Positions 39,681 to 50,692 are shown, counted from the stretch's first letter. The stretch: DNA of 64,000 nucleotides from Lachnospiraceae bacterium (GCA_029338675.1 JAQYAV010000052.1:26326-90325); one strand, 5' to 3'. Made by a program: numbers and translations. Notes: generated by a model from the sequence alone, not told the origin.

Positions 39681-40598
39681 ATGTTATATTTTATTGTAAA
39701 TAAAACCTCGAGTACAGGTAAATCCTCTCAAATATGGGAAAAGGTTTTATATTATCTTAATAACAATTCAATTGAATACAAATCTTTTTATACAGGATAT
39801 GTAGGCCATGCAAGAATCATATCCAATTATTTATCTAAACTAAATAAGGAAAGAATACATTTAGTTGTTGTAGGCGGAGATGGCACTATAAATGAAGTTA
39901 TTAATGGAGTAACTGACTTTAGTAAAGTAGTAATAAGTGTTATTCCAGCTGGATCCGGGAATGATTTTGCTAATGGACTTGGTATATCTTCAGATATTGA
40001 AGAGAATATGTATAATATCTTACATAATGAGATAGAAACTCATGATTTAGGAATAGTGAAATATGGAGATAGTAATAGTAGGCTATTTTGCATAAGCTCA
40101 GGAGTAGGCTTGGATGCTCTTGTTTGTAAAAAGGTAAACAACTCAAGAATTAAGAAAATCTTAAATGCTGTCAAGCTTGGTAAATTATCTTATATAATAC
40201 TGACGATTATTTCGCTTTTGTCATTAGATACTGTGAAATCTAAAATCAAGATTGATAATAAGGAAGAAAGAGAGTACAGGAGATTAATATTTTCAGCAGC
40301 AATGAATATGTGCTCTGAAGGTGGTGGGGTTCCTATGACCCCAAATTCAAAATCTAACGACGGCAAGATGACAATTTGTTCAGCACATAATTTATCAAAG
40401 TATATTACATTTTTTGTTTTACCGATTTTAGTGCTTGCAAAACATGAGAAACTTAAATGCTTTGATATATTTGATTGTAAGAATTTAAAAATAATAACAA
40501 AGAAGCCAGTTGCCTTACATGCTGATGGGGAGTATTTAGGAGATTTTAATAAAATTCAAATTATGTGCAAGAAAAGCTTATTACGTATAATAAAATAA
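39681..40598 (+). CDS. diacylglycerol/lipid kinase family protein
   Basis: VVVGGDGTINEVINGV, VIPAGSGNDFANGLGI, LHADGEYLG. Confidence 0.92.
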   Translation: MLYFIVNKTSSTGKSSQIWEKVLYYLNNNSIEYKSFYTGYVGHARIISNYLSKLNKERIHLVVVGGDGTINEVINGVTDFSKVVISVIPAGSGNDFANGLGISSDIEENMYNILHNEIETHDLGIVKYGDSNSRLFCISSGVGLDALVCKKVNNSRIKKILNAVKLGKLSYIILTIISLLSLDTVKSKIKIDNKEEREYRRLIFSAAMNMCSEGGGVPMTPNSKSNDGKMTICSAHNLSKYITFFVLPILVLAKHEKLKCFDIFDCKNLKIITKKPVALHADGEYLGDFNKIQIMCKKSLLRIIK

Positions 40599-40690
40599 TT
40601 GTTATATAAGTGAAAATATGATAGATTATTGATGGGTGCTGTAACAGATAATCTCTAATATAGGTATCTTTGAAGATAAAGGAGAAATGT

Positions 40691-41557
40691 ATGAAATGTT
40701 TAGATAGAAATGGCAATTTAGTGAATGAAAATAGCAAACAGAATTATGTATTAGATAAATTATATAATACTTATATTGGAAGATTTATTCTTTCTGGATT
40801 AACCAAACCTATTATTTCAAAGGTTGGTGGGGCAGTTCTTTCATCAGCTTTTTCAAGAATATTTATTTCTTCTTTTATTAAAAATAATAATATTGATATG
40901 AGTATATATGAAACAAAAAAATATAATTCATATAATGATTTTTTCACAAGAAAAATCAAAAAAGAAGCTAGACCAATTGACTACAGTGAGGAAGTGTTTA
41001 TTTCACCTTGTGATAGTAAGCTTACAGTTTATGATATATCTAAGGATAGTGTTGTATCAATAAAGAATACTAGATACACTGTGAATGATTTGTTAAAGAA
41101 TGGTAAGCTCGCTAGAAGATACAAGGATGGAAAAATGCTTGTATTTAGGTTGTGTGTGGATGATTATCATAGATATTGTTATGTTGATGATGGTTATAAG
41201 TCAGATAATAAAATAATTAATGGCGTACTTCATACTGTTAATCCATTAGCAAATGATATATATCCCATTTACAAGGAAAATTCTAGAGAGTATTCTTTGT
41301 TAAAAAGTAGAAACTTTGGAACAATTCTTATGATGGAAGTTGGCGCTTTGATGGTAGGAAAGATATGCAATCATCATGGTGAGCGTTTTGTATGTAAAGG
41401 ACAAGAAAAAGGATATTTCGAATTTGGTGGTTCAACAGTAGTTTTGCTGATACAAAAGAATGCTGTGGATATTGATAAAGATATTTTAGACAATTCAAAA
41501 AACAATATTGAAACAGTTGTTAAATTTGGAGAGAAAATTGGAATAAAGAAAATATAA
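40691..41557 (+). CDS. psd: phosphatidylserine decarboxylase proenzyme
   Basis: YNSYNDFFTRKIKKEARPID, DYHRYCYVDDG, GERFVCKGQEKGYFEFGGSTVVLL (GST self-cleavage); ATG 40691 with SD aaaggaga. Confidence 0.92.
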   Translation: MKCLDRNGNLVNENSKQNYVLDKLYNTYIGRFILSGLTKPIISKVGGAVLSSAFSRIFISSFIKNNNIDMSIYETKKYNSYNDFFTRKIKKEARPIDYSEEVFISPCDSKLTVYDISKDSVVSIKNTRYTVNDLLKNGKLARRYKDGKMLVFRLCVDDYHRYCYVDDGYKSDNKIINGVLHTVNPLANDIYPIYKENSREYSLLKSRNFGTILMMEVGALMVGKICNHHGERFVCKGQEKGYFEFGGSTVVLLIQKNAVDIDKDILDNSKNNIETVVKFGEKIGIKKI

Positions 41558-41558
41558 T

Positions 41559-41603
41559 ATTTGAAATAAAGAAAAGATATTATTTGAAATAAAGAAAAGA
41601 TAA
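41559..41603. repeat. two direct tandem copies, 23-bp period (atttgaaataaagaaaagata)
   Basis: Direct reading at 41559 and 41582. Confidence 0.85.
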
Positions 41604-41646
41604 TATTTTGTTTAATTAACAAAATAGAAAGGTAATTAGAATCACT

Positions 41647-41904
41647 ATGGAAGAATTATTTAAGGCAATTGAAGAAAAAATTAAAGCATCAGGATATCCA
41701 AGAAAAATAGATGGTGCAACAGTATATGATGATATTTGTGATCAGATTGATGGAAAAGAAAATGGTACATATGTGTTAATGTCTAAAATTGAAGATGATG
41801 TTTTGTTTGAGTATAACATAACAATTATGGATGAAGAGTTTAATTTAGGACTTTTGACAATGAGAACTCCAGAAGGAGAATTTAAAGCTAATTTTGATGA
41901 ATAG
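41647..41904 (+). CDS. conserved-looking small protein of unknown function (85 aa)
   Basis: Complete ORF preceded by gaaaggt; no family recognised. Confidence 0.65.
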   Translation: MEELFKAIEEKIKASGYPRKIDGATVYDDICDQIDGKENGTYVLMSKIEDDVLFEYNITIMDEEFNLGLLTMRTPEGEFKANFDE

Positions 41905-41931
41905 TGATATGCATTAAAGATAGGAGAAAAT

Positions 41932-43428
41932 ATGTCGTATTTTTATTTTTCATATAGCTTGATTTTTTTACCTATTGTAATGCTTATATATCAGTTGTGC
42001 CCCAAAAGATTTCGTTATTTAGTTATACTTTTTGTAAACTATATGTTTTTTTTCACCATAAGTGGTGCTTTAATAATTTATCTTATTGGTACAACCATAG
42101 TTTCATATATTACTGCATTTACAGTTGATAAAGTAGTTCGAAGGGGAAAATATAAAGGCAAAAAACTTACTAAACTAAAAAGAATCATTCTTTGGACGGG
42201 TATTTCTTTTAATGTAGCTGCTCTTGTATTGCTAAAATATGTAAAAGTGTTTGGAATTGGAACATCTTGGATTGCTCCAATTGGAATTTCATATTATACA
42301 TTACAGGCTATTTCTTACATGACTGATATATATCGAGGCACGCTTAAATTTGATAAAAATATAATTAAGTTAGCTTTGTTTTTAAGCTTCTTTCCACAGA
42401 TAATGGAAGGTCCAATTAGTAGGTATAATCAAGTTGCTGACTCTTTATATGCAGGAAATGCAATTACATATAAGGGACTTACTTTTGGTTACCAAAGAAT
42501 AGTCTGGGGATTATTTAAAAAGATATTGATTGCTGATAGGTTAGCACCAATCGTTGTTAAGATTTTTGAAAATTATATGTCAGTATCTGGTGCAGCAATT
42601 TTAATTGGGGCAATAAGCTTTACGATTCAATTATATATGGAATTTTCTGGTTGTATGGATATTGTTATTGGTACAGGAATGGTATTCAATGTAAAATTAC
42701 CAGAGAATTTTAGACAACCTTTTTTTGCAAAAAGTGCGTCAGAATTTTGGCGAAGATGGCATATTACTTTAGGAGCATGGCTTAAGGACTATGTATTTTA
42801 TCCGATTTCTCTTGCTAAACCAGTAAAAAAAATATCAAAGCATTTTAAAAAATCATTTGGAAATAGTGTAAGTAAATATGTAGCGCCAACAGTTGCGTTG
42901 TTTTTTGTTTGGCTTGGCAATGGAGTTTGGCATGGACCTAAAAGTAATTATTTGTTTTATGGGTTATTTTATTTTTGCATCATATTTTTTGAGACAATTA
43001 CAGAAAGTTCAGTAATTACATTTGCAAAAAGTCATAATATTAATAGAGAAAGTAACGGCTATAAAGCGTTTCAAATTACAAAGCTGCTTTGTATTGTAGT
43101 AATAGGTGAGATGTTTTTTAGGGCACAAAGCATATATGATGGTTTGTGTATGTTTTTTAGGATTATTTTAGATTTTAATATTAAAGAAATTCCATCTACT
43201 AATTTTGGGGTTGATGTGTATGATATTGTAATGTCTATATTTTTTTCGTTAATTGTTTTATTTGTAGATATAATTAAAGAAAAAAATATAAATATTTGCG
43301 ATAAAATAAATAGTTTTAGACTACCAGTTCGATGGACAATATGGTATACAGTAATTTTGCTAATATTAATATTTGGTGCATATGGAAAGGGCTATAGTAT
43401 TGTGGATATGATATATGCAGCGTATTAA
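41932..43428 (+). CDS. MBOAT family O-acyltransferase (AlgI/DltB-like)
   Basis: SEFWRRWHITLGAWLKDYVFYPI, FVWLGNGVWHGPKSNYLFYG; multi-TM. Confidence 0.93.
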   Translation: MSYFYFSYSLIFLPIVMLIYQLCPKRFRYLVILFVNYMFFFTISGALIIYLIGTTIVSYITAFTVDKVVRRGKYKGKKLTKLKRIILWTGISFNVAALVLLKYVKVFGIGTSWIAPIGISYYTLQAISYMTDIYRGTLKFDKNIIKLALFLSFFPQIMEGPISRYNQVADSLYAGNAITYKGLTFGYQRIVWGLFKKILIADRLAPIVVKIFENYMSVSGAAILIGAISFTIQLYMEFSGCMDIVIGTGMVFNVKLPENFRQPFFAKSASEFWRRWHITLGAWLKDYVFYPISLAKPVKKISKHFKKSFGNSVSKYVAPTVALFFVWLGNGVWHGPKSNYLFYGLFYFCIIFFETITESSVITFAKSHNINRESNGYKAFQITKLLCIVVIGEMFFRAQSIYDGLCMFFRIILDFNIKEIPSTNFGVDVYDIVMSIFFSLIVLFVDIIKEKNINICDKINSFRLPVRWTIWYTVILLILIFGAYGKGYSIVDMIYAAY

Positions 43429-43452
43429 ATTAACATAAGAAAGAGGAAACCT

Positions 43453-44391
43453 ATGAGAAACTTAATAAAAAGTGTTTTGTTTTTTTCAGGCTTATATGTG
43501 TTAATAGTATTTTTTGGATATGTTCTTAAAACAAAAGAAGAATATGTATTCGATAAAACATCTGTTAGAATTAAGAAAGATGAAATTGCTAAAGAAAAAG
43601 ATAATAGTTTAGATGTTATATTTCTTGGAGATAGTATTTGTTATTCAAGCTTTTCACCCCAAATAATATGGGATGAACAAGGAATAACTTCTTATGTTGG
43701 TGCTTCTTCAGCACAAAGATTATGTGATAGCTATGCAATTCTTAAATCAGCATGTGAAACTCAAAATCCTAAGGTTGTTGTTTTAGAAACAACCTGCTTA
43801 TATCGTTCTATAGATATAGAAGAAAATAATGATGATTATGTATTGAATGTTTTTTATCGCAAGCTTCCTTTGTTTGAACACCATTCGAATTGGAAAGATG
43901 CTGCCGATAAAATTGTAAATTCTAAAATGATTCTTGAAAAGAAATCTACAAGAGGTTTTGTTTCGAGAACGAATGTAAATGAATATACTGGTGGAGAATA
44001 CATGATTCCTTCAGAAAAAAGAGATATGTTCTCTAACATAGTAGAAAAGTATTTGAATAGTATTAATCAAATATGTAATGATAACAATATAAAGCTTTTG
44101 TTAGTAAGCTCCCCGTCTCCTGTAAATTGGTCATGGGAAAGATATAATGCTGTTTATGATTGGGCTATAAAAAACAATGTTACATATCTAGATTTAAACT
44201 CTAATAAAGATATAGCTATTGACTGGAAAAATGATACAAAAGATGGTGGTGACCACCTTAATTTATATGGCGCAACAAAAGTAAGTAAATATTTAGCGAA
44301 TTATTTAATTAATAGTTACGATATAGAGGATAAAAGAAATGATTCTGCATATGCAGATTGGCTTGCATATAGCAACCAAACAGATAAGTAA
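43453..44391 (+). CDS. SGNH/DltD/AlgJ-like membrane-anchored protein
   Basis: N-terminal TM, VIFLGDSICYSSFSP (GDS), GGDHLNLYGATKVS (DxxH). Confidence 0.82.
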   Translation: MRNLIKSVLFFSGLYVLIVFFGYVLKTKEEYVFDKTSVRIKKDEIAKEKDNSLDVIFLGDSICYSSFSPQIIWDEQGITSYVGASSAQRLCDSYAILKSACETQNPKVVVLETTCLYRSIDIEENNDDYVLNVFYRKLPLFEHHSNWKDAADKIVNSKMILEKKSTRGFVSRTNVNEYTGGEYMIPSEKRDMFSNIVEKYLNSINQICNDNNIKLLLVSSPSPVNWSWERYNAVYDWAIKNNVTYLDLNSNKDIAIDWKNDTKDGGDHLNLYGATKVSKYLANYLINSYDIEDKRNDSAYADWLAYSNQTDK

Positions 44392-44392
44392 T

Positions 44393-44442
44393 AAAACACC
44401 TTCCTTGGAGACGCAATTTTGCTTTTCAAAGGAAGGTGTTTT
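44393..44442. terminator. bidirectional terminator between convergent genes
   Basis: aaaacaccttcctt ... aaggaaggtgtttt. Confidence 0.85.
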
Positions 44443-44450
44443 AGATTAGT

Positions 44451-45521
44451 TTATCCTTTTTTAACTAGTACTTTAACAATATTAGATGCATAGCAGTTTA
44501 TTTTGTCTTGATCCTTTAAAAAAGAATCAACTAATTCAATATAGGAATACTTTTCCTCGTAGTAATGCTTAAATCCATGGATAAAGTTTGTATTAAGCTG
44601 TGTAATGAAGTATCCTTGTTTTTTTGTGTAACAATTTTGCTTTGTTGCTTTTGTTTTATAATTCTTATCTACAAAAGAAGCAACACTTTTGTGAACTGCA
44701 GTATCTTCAACTGGAAGATAGTAGTATTCATTATAATTATCAAAGAAAAATTTAAGAGTATCATTAATTATAGGCACATAAAGTGTTGCAGAGTTTTTGT
44801 GCGCAGTAAAATTTAGTCCTTCAAAGGTGCAAGTTATGCGCTTTGGAATAGAATAGTCCAAAAGGAATGAAAAAACTAATTGGTTCTCTTTAACAGACAT
44901 TTTGTTTACATGAAAATATCCTTGTTCTAGCTTTGGGTAAGCAAGAAGTGAAAAGATTGACATTAAACCTTCTAAATCCTCATAGTTATGCTGTAATATT
45001 ACAGTTTCTTTTAATTTATTTTTGTCAGTAAGATATTGATTGTAAACCTTTATTAAATCTTTGCCAGAATATTTATCTAAACGGTGTATGCCAAGTAAAA
45101 GCTCAATTGATTTTTGCTTTAAATTATCAAGATGCAGCATATTTTTGTATGGCCGAAGCAATTTATATATATCAATGCTTTCGATATCATCAAAGGTATA
45201 AGATAAATTATATTTTTTTAGCTTGTGAATAATGTATGGCATATCAAAGCCTTCTCCGTTGTAGCTTATTAGTCGATTATAATCTTTAATAAAACTAAAA
45301 AATTCATTTAATATTTGTAATTCAGATATTCCATCGTCATTAAACCATTGAATAATATTCCAATGATTATCCTTGTAATATGAGCAGCCAATTAAATATA
45401 GAAGAGTTGTATCGGAATTAAAACCTGTTGTTTCAATATCGAATAATACTGTGGACTCTTTTTCGAAAAAAACTTGTATACAATTATCAAATTCTTGAGT
45501 TTTGGTAATAATTTTCTTCAT
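44451..45521 (-). CDS. RNase H-like exonuclease domain protein (YprB-like)
   Basis: VLFDIETTGFNSDTTLLYLIGCSYY, SYNGEGFDMPYI, HNYEDLEGL; SD AAGGAGT before ATG 45521. Confidence 0.85.
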   Translation of the reverse strand: MKKIITKTQEFDNCIQVFFEKESTVLFDIETTGFNSDTTLLYLIGCSYYKDNHWNIIQWFNDDGISELQILNEFFSFIKDYNRLISYNGEGFDMPYIIHKLKKYNLSYTFDDIESIDIYKLLRPYKNMLHLDNLKQKSIELLLGIHRLDKYSGKDLIKVYNQYLTDKNKLKETVILQHNYEDLEGLMSIFSLLAYPKLEQGYFHVNKMSVKENQLVFSFLLDYSIPKRITCTFEGLNFTAHKNSATLYVPIINDTLKFFFDNYNEYYYLPVEDTAVHKSVASFVDKNYKTKATKQNCYTKKQGYFITQLNTNFIHGFKHYYEEKYSYIELVDSFLKDQDKINCYASNIVKVLVKKG

Positions 45522-45671
45522 AACGTTACTCCTTATAAAAAATATTAACAAAATAGCTAAAATATATGTTGTATTTTTGATAAAAAAGGCAATAAAAAAC
45601 GTTTTACATAAATTGTTATTATCATATATAACAATTTTAATATATGTGATTACTTACAGTCAAATAAATGC

Positions 45672-45699
45672 TTGTTTTTTTGTTTGATTATGGTATAAT
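45672..45699 (+). promoter_or_regulatory. putative promoter for DivIVA-domain gene
   Basis: TTGTTT, 16 bp, TATAAT. Confidence 0.4.
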
Positions 45700-45734
45700 T
45701 TTTTTAGATTTAATTTTTTGGAGGAAAAAAGTAT

Positions 45735-46190
45735 ATGATGCAACCATTAGATATCAAGACTCAGAAATTCCAAAAAGGTTTGCTTGGATACAAGGCAGCG
45801 GATGTTGATAGTTTTTTGGATACAGTATATAAAGCATATAGTGAATTATATAGTGAAAATGAAAAGTTATCTTCTAATCTTGAGAAGCTTAACGCTACAT
45901 TACAGGAGAATAGAGTTAAGATTTTTGAATTGGAGAATCAATTAAAGGAAGCAAAGACTGAAAGTAAGTCGTCTTCAACAAAACAGACAAAAGAAAAGGC
46001 AACTGTTAAAGAAGAAACAAAGCAGAATGCATCTTCTAAGTTCTTCAAGAAAGAAGAAGCTGCCAAGGTTGCTAATGATGAAGAAGATGATGAGATTTTC
46101 GTTGGAGAGATTGAAGACTCTAGAAAGCCAGACCGTATGATGATTGGTGATGGTGAAGAAGAAGAGGATATGGATTTCGAGTTCTTATAA
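45735..46190 (+). CDS. DivIVA domain-containing protein
   Basis: MQPLDIKTQKFQKGLLGYKAADVDSFLDTVYKAY plus coiled coil. Confidence 0.87.
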   Translation: MMQPLDIKTQKFQKGLLGYKAADVDSFLDTVYKAYSELYSENEKLSSNLEKLNATLQENRVKIFELENQLKEAKTESKSSSTKQTKEKATVKEETKQNASSKFFKKEEAAKVANDEEDDEIFVGEIEDSRKPDRMMIGDGEEEEDMDFEFL

Positions 46191-46202
46191 GATTTTACAT
46201 AG

Positions 46203-46229
46203 AGTGTTGCCGTTGGCAACACTTTTTTT
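46203..46229 (+). terminator. rho-independent terminator
   Basis: agtgttgcc-gtt-ggcaacact + T tract. Confidence 0.85.
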
Positions 46230-46240
46230 AGGAGTGCAAT

Positions 46241-46843
46241 ATGTTATCTTTTATTAAAGGTACAATTGAATACATATATCAGGATTGCTTTGTAATCGAA
46301 AATGAAGGCTTAGGTTATAAAATATATACTAGTTTAGAGGTTTTAGGAAAGCTAGTGCTTCATGAAAATGTTAAGGTATTTACTTATATGAGTGTTCGTG
46401 AAGATGATATTAGTTTGTTTGGCTTTCTAAGACAAGATGAATTAGAAGTGTTTAAATTACTTATTAGTGTTAATGGAATTGGTCCAAAAGGAGCACTGGC
46501 TATTTTATCTGTTTTATCAGTGGATGATTTAAGAATGGCGGTTTTATCAGAAGATTTTAAAGCAATAGCAAAAGCTAATGGAGTTGGACCTAAAACGGCA
46601 CAACGAGTTGTTATTGAGTTAAAAGATAAATTTAAGCTTGAAGATGTTTTGCCGTCCTTGGTAGATTCAAGTGATGTAGCTTTTGTTAGTAGCGATGCAA
46701 GTAAAGAAGCTATTCTTGCTTTAACTAGTTTAGGTTATTCTAACATGGAAGCGACAAAGGCTGTTAAATCAGTAGGTGATATTTCTTCATTGTCAGTTGA
46801 GGAGATAATTAAGTTAGCATTAAAGTCTATGGTGGTAATGTAA
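46241..46843 (+). CDS. ruvA: Holliday junction DNA helicase subunit RuvA
   Basis: MLSFIKGTIEYI, VNGIGPKGALAILS, NGVGPKTAQRVVIELKDK; precedes ruvB. Confidence 0.96.
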   Translation: MLSFIKGTIEYIYQDCFVIENEGLGYKIYTSLEVLGKLVLHENVKVFTYMSVREDDISLFGFLRQDELEVFKLLISVNGIGPKGALAILSVLSVDDLRMAVLSEDFKAIAKANGVGPKTAQRVVIELKDKFKLEDVLPSLVDSSDVAFVSSDASKEAILALTSLGYSNMEATKAVKSVGDISSLSVEEIIKLALKSMVVM

Positions 46844-47857
46844 ATGGGAAATAATGATAAAAGAATAATATCAACTGATATTATTCCAGAAGAAGATAGA
46901 ATTGAAAATGGTTTACGCCCTGCATCGTTATCGGAATATATTGGACAAGAAAAGGCAAAAAAGAATTTACGAGTTTTTATAGAAGCTGCGAAGAAACGTA
47001 AAGAATCCTTGGATCATGTTTTATTGTATGGACCTCCTGGACTTGGAAAGACAACTCTTGCTTCAATTGTTGCTTCAGAGATGGGAGTAAATCTTAAAAT
47101 CACCTCTGGCCCTGCAATTGAAAAACCAGGTGAGTTAGCTGCAATACTTAATAACTTATCTGAGAATGATGTTTTGTTCATTGACGAGATTCACAGACTA
47201 AACAAACAAGTTGAAGAAGTACTTTATCCTGCAATGGAAGATTTTGCTATTGACATAGTAATTGGTAAGGGCGCAGCCGCAAGGTCAATACGACTAGATT
47301 TACCGAGATTTACACTTGTTGGTGCAACAACAAGAGCGGGTATGCTGACAGCACCGCTTAGAGATAGATTTGGTGTTGTGAATCGTCTTGAATTTTATAA
47401 TGTTACTGAACTAATGCAGATTATTATTAGATCAGCTAAAGTACTTGGTGTTGATATTGATGAAGAAGGTGCTTTGGAGATTGCAAAGCGTTCAAGAGGA
47501 ACACCAAGATTAGCAAACAGATTATTAAAACGTGTGAGAGATTTTGCTGAGGTTGAGCATGATGGTGTAATAGATTATAATACTGCTAATATGGCATTGG
47601 ATCGTTTAGAGGTTGATTCCATGGGACTTGATAACATGGATAGAAATATATTAGAAACAATGATATATAAATTTTCAGGTGGTCCAGTTGGTTTAGACAC
47701 ATTAGCAGCTGCTTTAGGAGAGGATTCAGGTACATTAGAGGATGTATATGAACCATATCTAATAAAAAATGGGTTTATAAATAGAACACCACGTGGTAGA
47801 ATGATTACCGAGCATTGTTATAAGCATCTTGGCTTAGAGCATATGATAGAGGATTAA
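46844..47857 (+). CDS. ruvB: Holliday junction DNA helicase RuvB
   Basis: [62 protein letters not shown]. Confidence 0.98.
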   Translation: MGNNDKRIISTDIIPEEDRIENGLRPASLSEYIGQEKAKKNLRVFIEAAKKRKESLDHVLLYGPPGLGKTTLASIVASEMGVNLKITSGPAIEKPGELAAILNNLSENDVLFIDEIHRLNKQVEEVLYPAMEDFAIDIVIGKGAAARSIRLDLPRFTLVGATTRAGMLTAPLRDRFGVVNRLEFYNVTELMQIIIRSAKVLGVDIDEEGALEIAKRSRGTPRLANRLLKRVRDFAEVEHDGVIDYNTANMALDRLEVDSMGLDNMDRNILETMIYKFSGGPVGLDTLAAALGEDSGTLEDVYEPYLIKNGFINRTPRGRMITEHCYKHLGLEHMIED

Positions 47858-47877
47858 TTAACGAAGGAGATAAATGT

Positions 47878-48282
47878 ATGGCTAATAAAGTAGATATACC
47901 TGTAGTAATTAATGGGAAAGTTTATACATTAAGTGGATATGAGGGGGAAGACTATCTCCAAAATGTTGCAACTTATATTAATGGAAAAATAGCAGAATGC
48001 AAAACGTCTGATCAGTATAGAAGAATGAACACAGAATATCAGGGTGTTTTGCTTGCACTTAATATAGCAGATGATTATTTCAAAGCTAAGAACAGAGCTG
48101 ACAGTATGGTTAATGAAGATACTAATAAGGAACAACAGCTTTATGATTTAAGACATGAAGTAATAGAAGCTCAGATTAAACATGAATCAGCTCTTAAGAT
48201 GATAGAAGAATATAAAGAGCAAATTAATGCTTTACAAAGAAAGATTATACAACTTGAAGCTGAAAAGGGTCGAAATGATTAA
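47878..48282 (+). CDS. zapA: cell division protein ZapA
   Basis: VVINGKVYTLSGYEGEDYLQNVATYINGKI and coiled-coil C-terminus. Confidence 0.87.
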   Translation: MANKVDIPVVINGKVYTLSGYEGEDYLQNVATYINGKIAECKTSDQYRRMNTEYQGVLLALNIADDYFKAKNRADSMVNEDTNKEQQLYDLRHEVIEAQIKHESALKMIEEYKEQINALQRKIIQLEAEKGRND

Positions 48283-50692
48283 TAATAAAAAATGTGAAAT
48301 TTTATCCCCATGCGGATCATATGATATTTTAATTGCTGCAATTAAAGCAGGCGCTGACGCCTGCTATTTGGGTGGCAATAAATTTGGCGCACGTGCATTT
48401 GCTACTAATTTTGATGAAGATGCATTGATTAGAGCAATTGATTATGCACATTTGCATGACGTTAATATATATTTGACTATAAACACCTTATTTAAGAACA
48501 ATGAGATTGAAGCACTTTATAACTATATTTTGCCGCTATATAAAGCAGGATTAGATGCACTAATTGTTCAGGATTTAGGTGTTTTTTGTTGTGTCAAAAA
48601 ATGGTTTCCTGATATTCATGTTCATTGTAGTACTCAGATGAATATTACTTCTTATAATGCAGCAAAAATGATGTATGAAAAGGGAGCTGACAGAATAGTT
48701 ACAGCACGAGAAATGTCACTTCAGGAGATAAAATATATAAAAGATAGGATACCAGATTTAGAGATAGAATCATTTGTGCATGGAGCAATGTGTTATTCGT
48801 ATAGTGGACAATGCCTGATGAGTTCTTTAGCTGGAGGCAGAAGTGGTAATAGAGGAAGATGTGCACAACCTTGCCGAAAATGCTACGATAATTCTTATAT
48901 TTTATCAATGAAAGATATGTGCGCTTTAGAAAATATACCAAGTATTATTGAAGCTGGTATAGACTCACTAAAAATTGAAGGAAGAATGAAAAATGAATAT
49001 TATGTTGCTTCTGCAGTGGATGCATACAAAAATATAAGAGATGATTATTATAATGGCTCTTTTGACAAAGACAAGGCATTAGCATATAAGAATAAGCTGG
49101 CTAATATTTTTAATCGCGGTGGATTTTGCAATGGTTATTATTTTATGCATAATGGAAAGAATATGATTTCTGTGGATAGACCTAATAACCAAGGTGTTTT
49201 AATTGGAAAAGTAAAGGGAGTAAAGCAAGGAAAAATATGCATTTCTTTGTATGATGAATTATATAGGCAGGATGTATGTGAGATAATATTAAATAATGGT
49301 AACACTATTGAGATAACAAGCGGAATTGATGGGAAAACGAAACAAGAAGTATGGCTGAACTGTCCAAAAACAAAGTCTATTAAAATTAATTCTAACGTTT
49401 ATAGAACAAGATGCAATTATATTTTAGAAGGTGTTATTGATAAAATAAATAAAACTGACCAGTATAAAAAGAAAGTAGATTGTTATTTTACAGGTAAAAT
49501 TGGTAGTAAAATATCTATTTGCCTTGTAACAAATCTTAATGATAAATCTATTTCAGTTACATGTTATGGAATAGATGTTGAAAAATCAGACAAATTTACC
49601 AATGATGTAAAACAAATAGAAAGCAAATTAAACCAGATTGGAGATACAGAATTTGTATTCGATAATATTGTTATTGATATAGATGAAACTGCTTTTCTTC
49701 CAGTGGGTGCTATAAAGAATTTACGAAGAGAGGCAATTGAAAAATTAGAAGAAACAATTGTTAAAGAGTATAAAAGAGACGCTGGTCCTAGTAATGGTAT
49801 AGATTACATGGAAGATCTTTGTAATGCTGATGCGTCAATTATAAGAAAACGAAAGAATAATTCAAATGATAATTACATTTCTAACTTGAAGATAAAAATA
49901 TTTGTTTCTAGTATAGAACAATTGAAAATTGTATCTGATTATAATATATTTGGTGTTTATTTAAGACCTAATTTGTATAAACAAATTAAGAATCAAGATA
50001 TTATAAATAAGCTTTTAGAAAAGAACATAAAAATTTATATTGAATTACCTAATATATTTAGGAATTCATCAAAATCCATTAAAGAAATTCTTGCGGATAA
50101 TTTTGTTTATGGCGTTGCAGTAAAGAATATTGATGGTATGGCATACATTAAAAGCTTAAAGGATTATAATAAGGAGATTGTATATGCATCATCGCTTTAT
50201 GCCTATAATAACGTGGCAATAGATGAAATATATACAGGAAATGAAATATTTGAAATACCAAAAGAGCTTAATCAATATGAATTTGATAGGTTAGCTGTTG
50301 TATCTAGAGAATTTATAATATATGAACACCAGCAGGTTATGCTTTCATCTCAGTGTGTTAAAAAAACAACTGATAAATGTTCTAAAGATTACTCTTTAGG
50401 AAGAATAATTGATGACAAAGGAAATGCATTTTATTATCAAACATTATGTGATGAATGTTGCAATATAATCTATAATGGTGTACCATATTGCAATATTGAT
50501 ATTGTTGACGATAGTTTTGTTTTGGATAAACAAATAGAATATCTTAAAATTAATTTTACTGTTGAAACAGAAGATATAGTTCGTAAACTGATGAATTTGT
50601 TTGTTGGTAATATTGGAAGTATTTCAAATAATCAAGTGCGAGATATCGTAGGCAATACAACAACAGGGCATTATTTTCGAGGAGTTGATTAA
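48275..50692 (+). CDS. U32 family peptidase
   Basis: CEILSPCGSYDILIAAIKAGADACYLGGNKFGARA, ESFVHGAMCYSYSGQCLMSSLAGGRSGNRGRCAQPCR, SLKIEGRMKNEYYVA; start ATG 48275. Confidence 0.94.
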   Translation: MINNKKCEILSPCGSYDILIAAIKAGADACYLGGNKFGARAFATNFDEDALIRAIDYAHLHDVNIYLTINTLFKNNEIEALYNYILPLYKAGLDALIVQDLGVFCCVKKWFPDIHVHCSTQMNITSYNAAKMMYEKGADRIVTAREMSLQEIKYIKDRIPDLEIESFVHGAMCYSYSGQCLMSSLAGGRSGNRGRCAQPCRKCYDNSYILSMKDMCALENIPSIIEAGIDSLKIEGRMKNEYYVASAVDAYKNIRDDYYNGSFDKDKALAYKNKLANIFNRGGFCNGYYFMHNGKNMISVDRPNNQGVLIGKVKGVKQGKICISLYDELYRQDVCEIILNNGNTIEITSGIDGKTKQEVWLNCPKTKSIKINSNVYRTRCNYILEGVIDKINKTDQYKKKVDCYFTGKIGSKISICLVTNLNDKSISVTCYGIDVEKSDKFTNDVKQIESKLNQIGDTEFVFDNIVIDIDETAFLPVGAIKNLRREAIEKLEETIVKEYKRDAGPSNGIDYMEDLCNADASIIRKRKNNSNDNYISNLKIKIFVSSIEQLKIVSDYNIFGVYLRPNLYKQIKNQDIINKLLEKNIKIYIELPNIFRNSSKSIKEILADNFVYGVAVKNIDGMAYIKSLKDYNKEIVYASSLYAYNNVAIDEIYTGNEIFEIPKELNQYEFDRLAVVSREFIIYEHQQVMLSSQCVKKTTDKCSKDYSLGRIIDDKGNAFYYQTLCDECCNIIYNGVPYCNIDIVDDSFVLDKQIEYLKINFTVETEDIVRKLMNLFVGNIGSISNNQVRDIVGNTTTGHYFRGVD

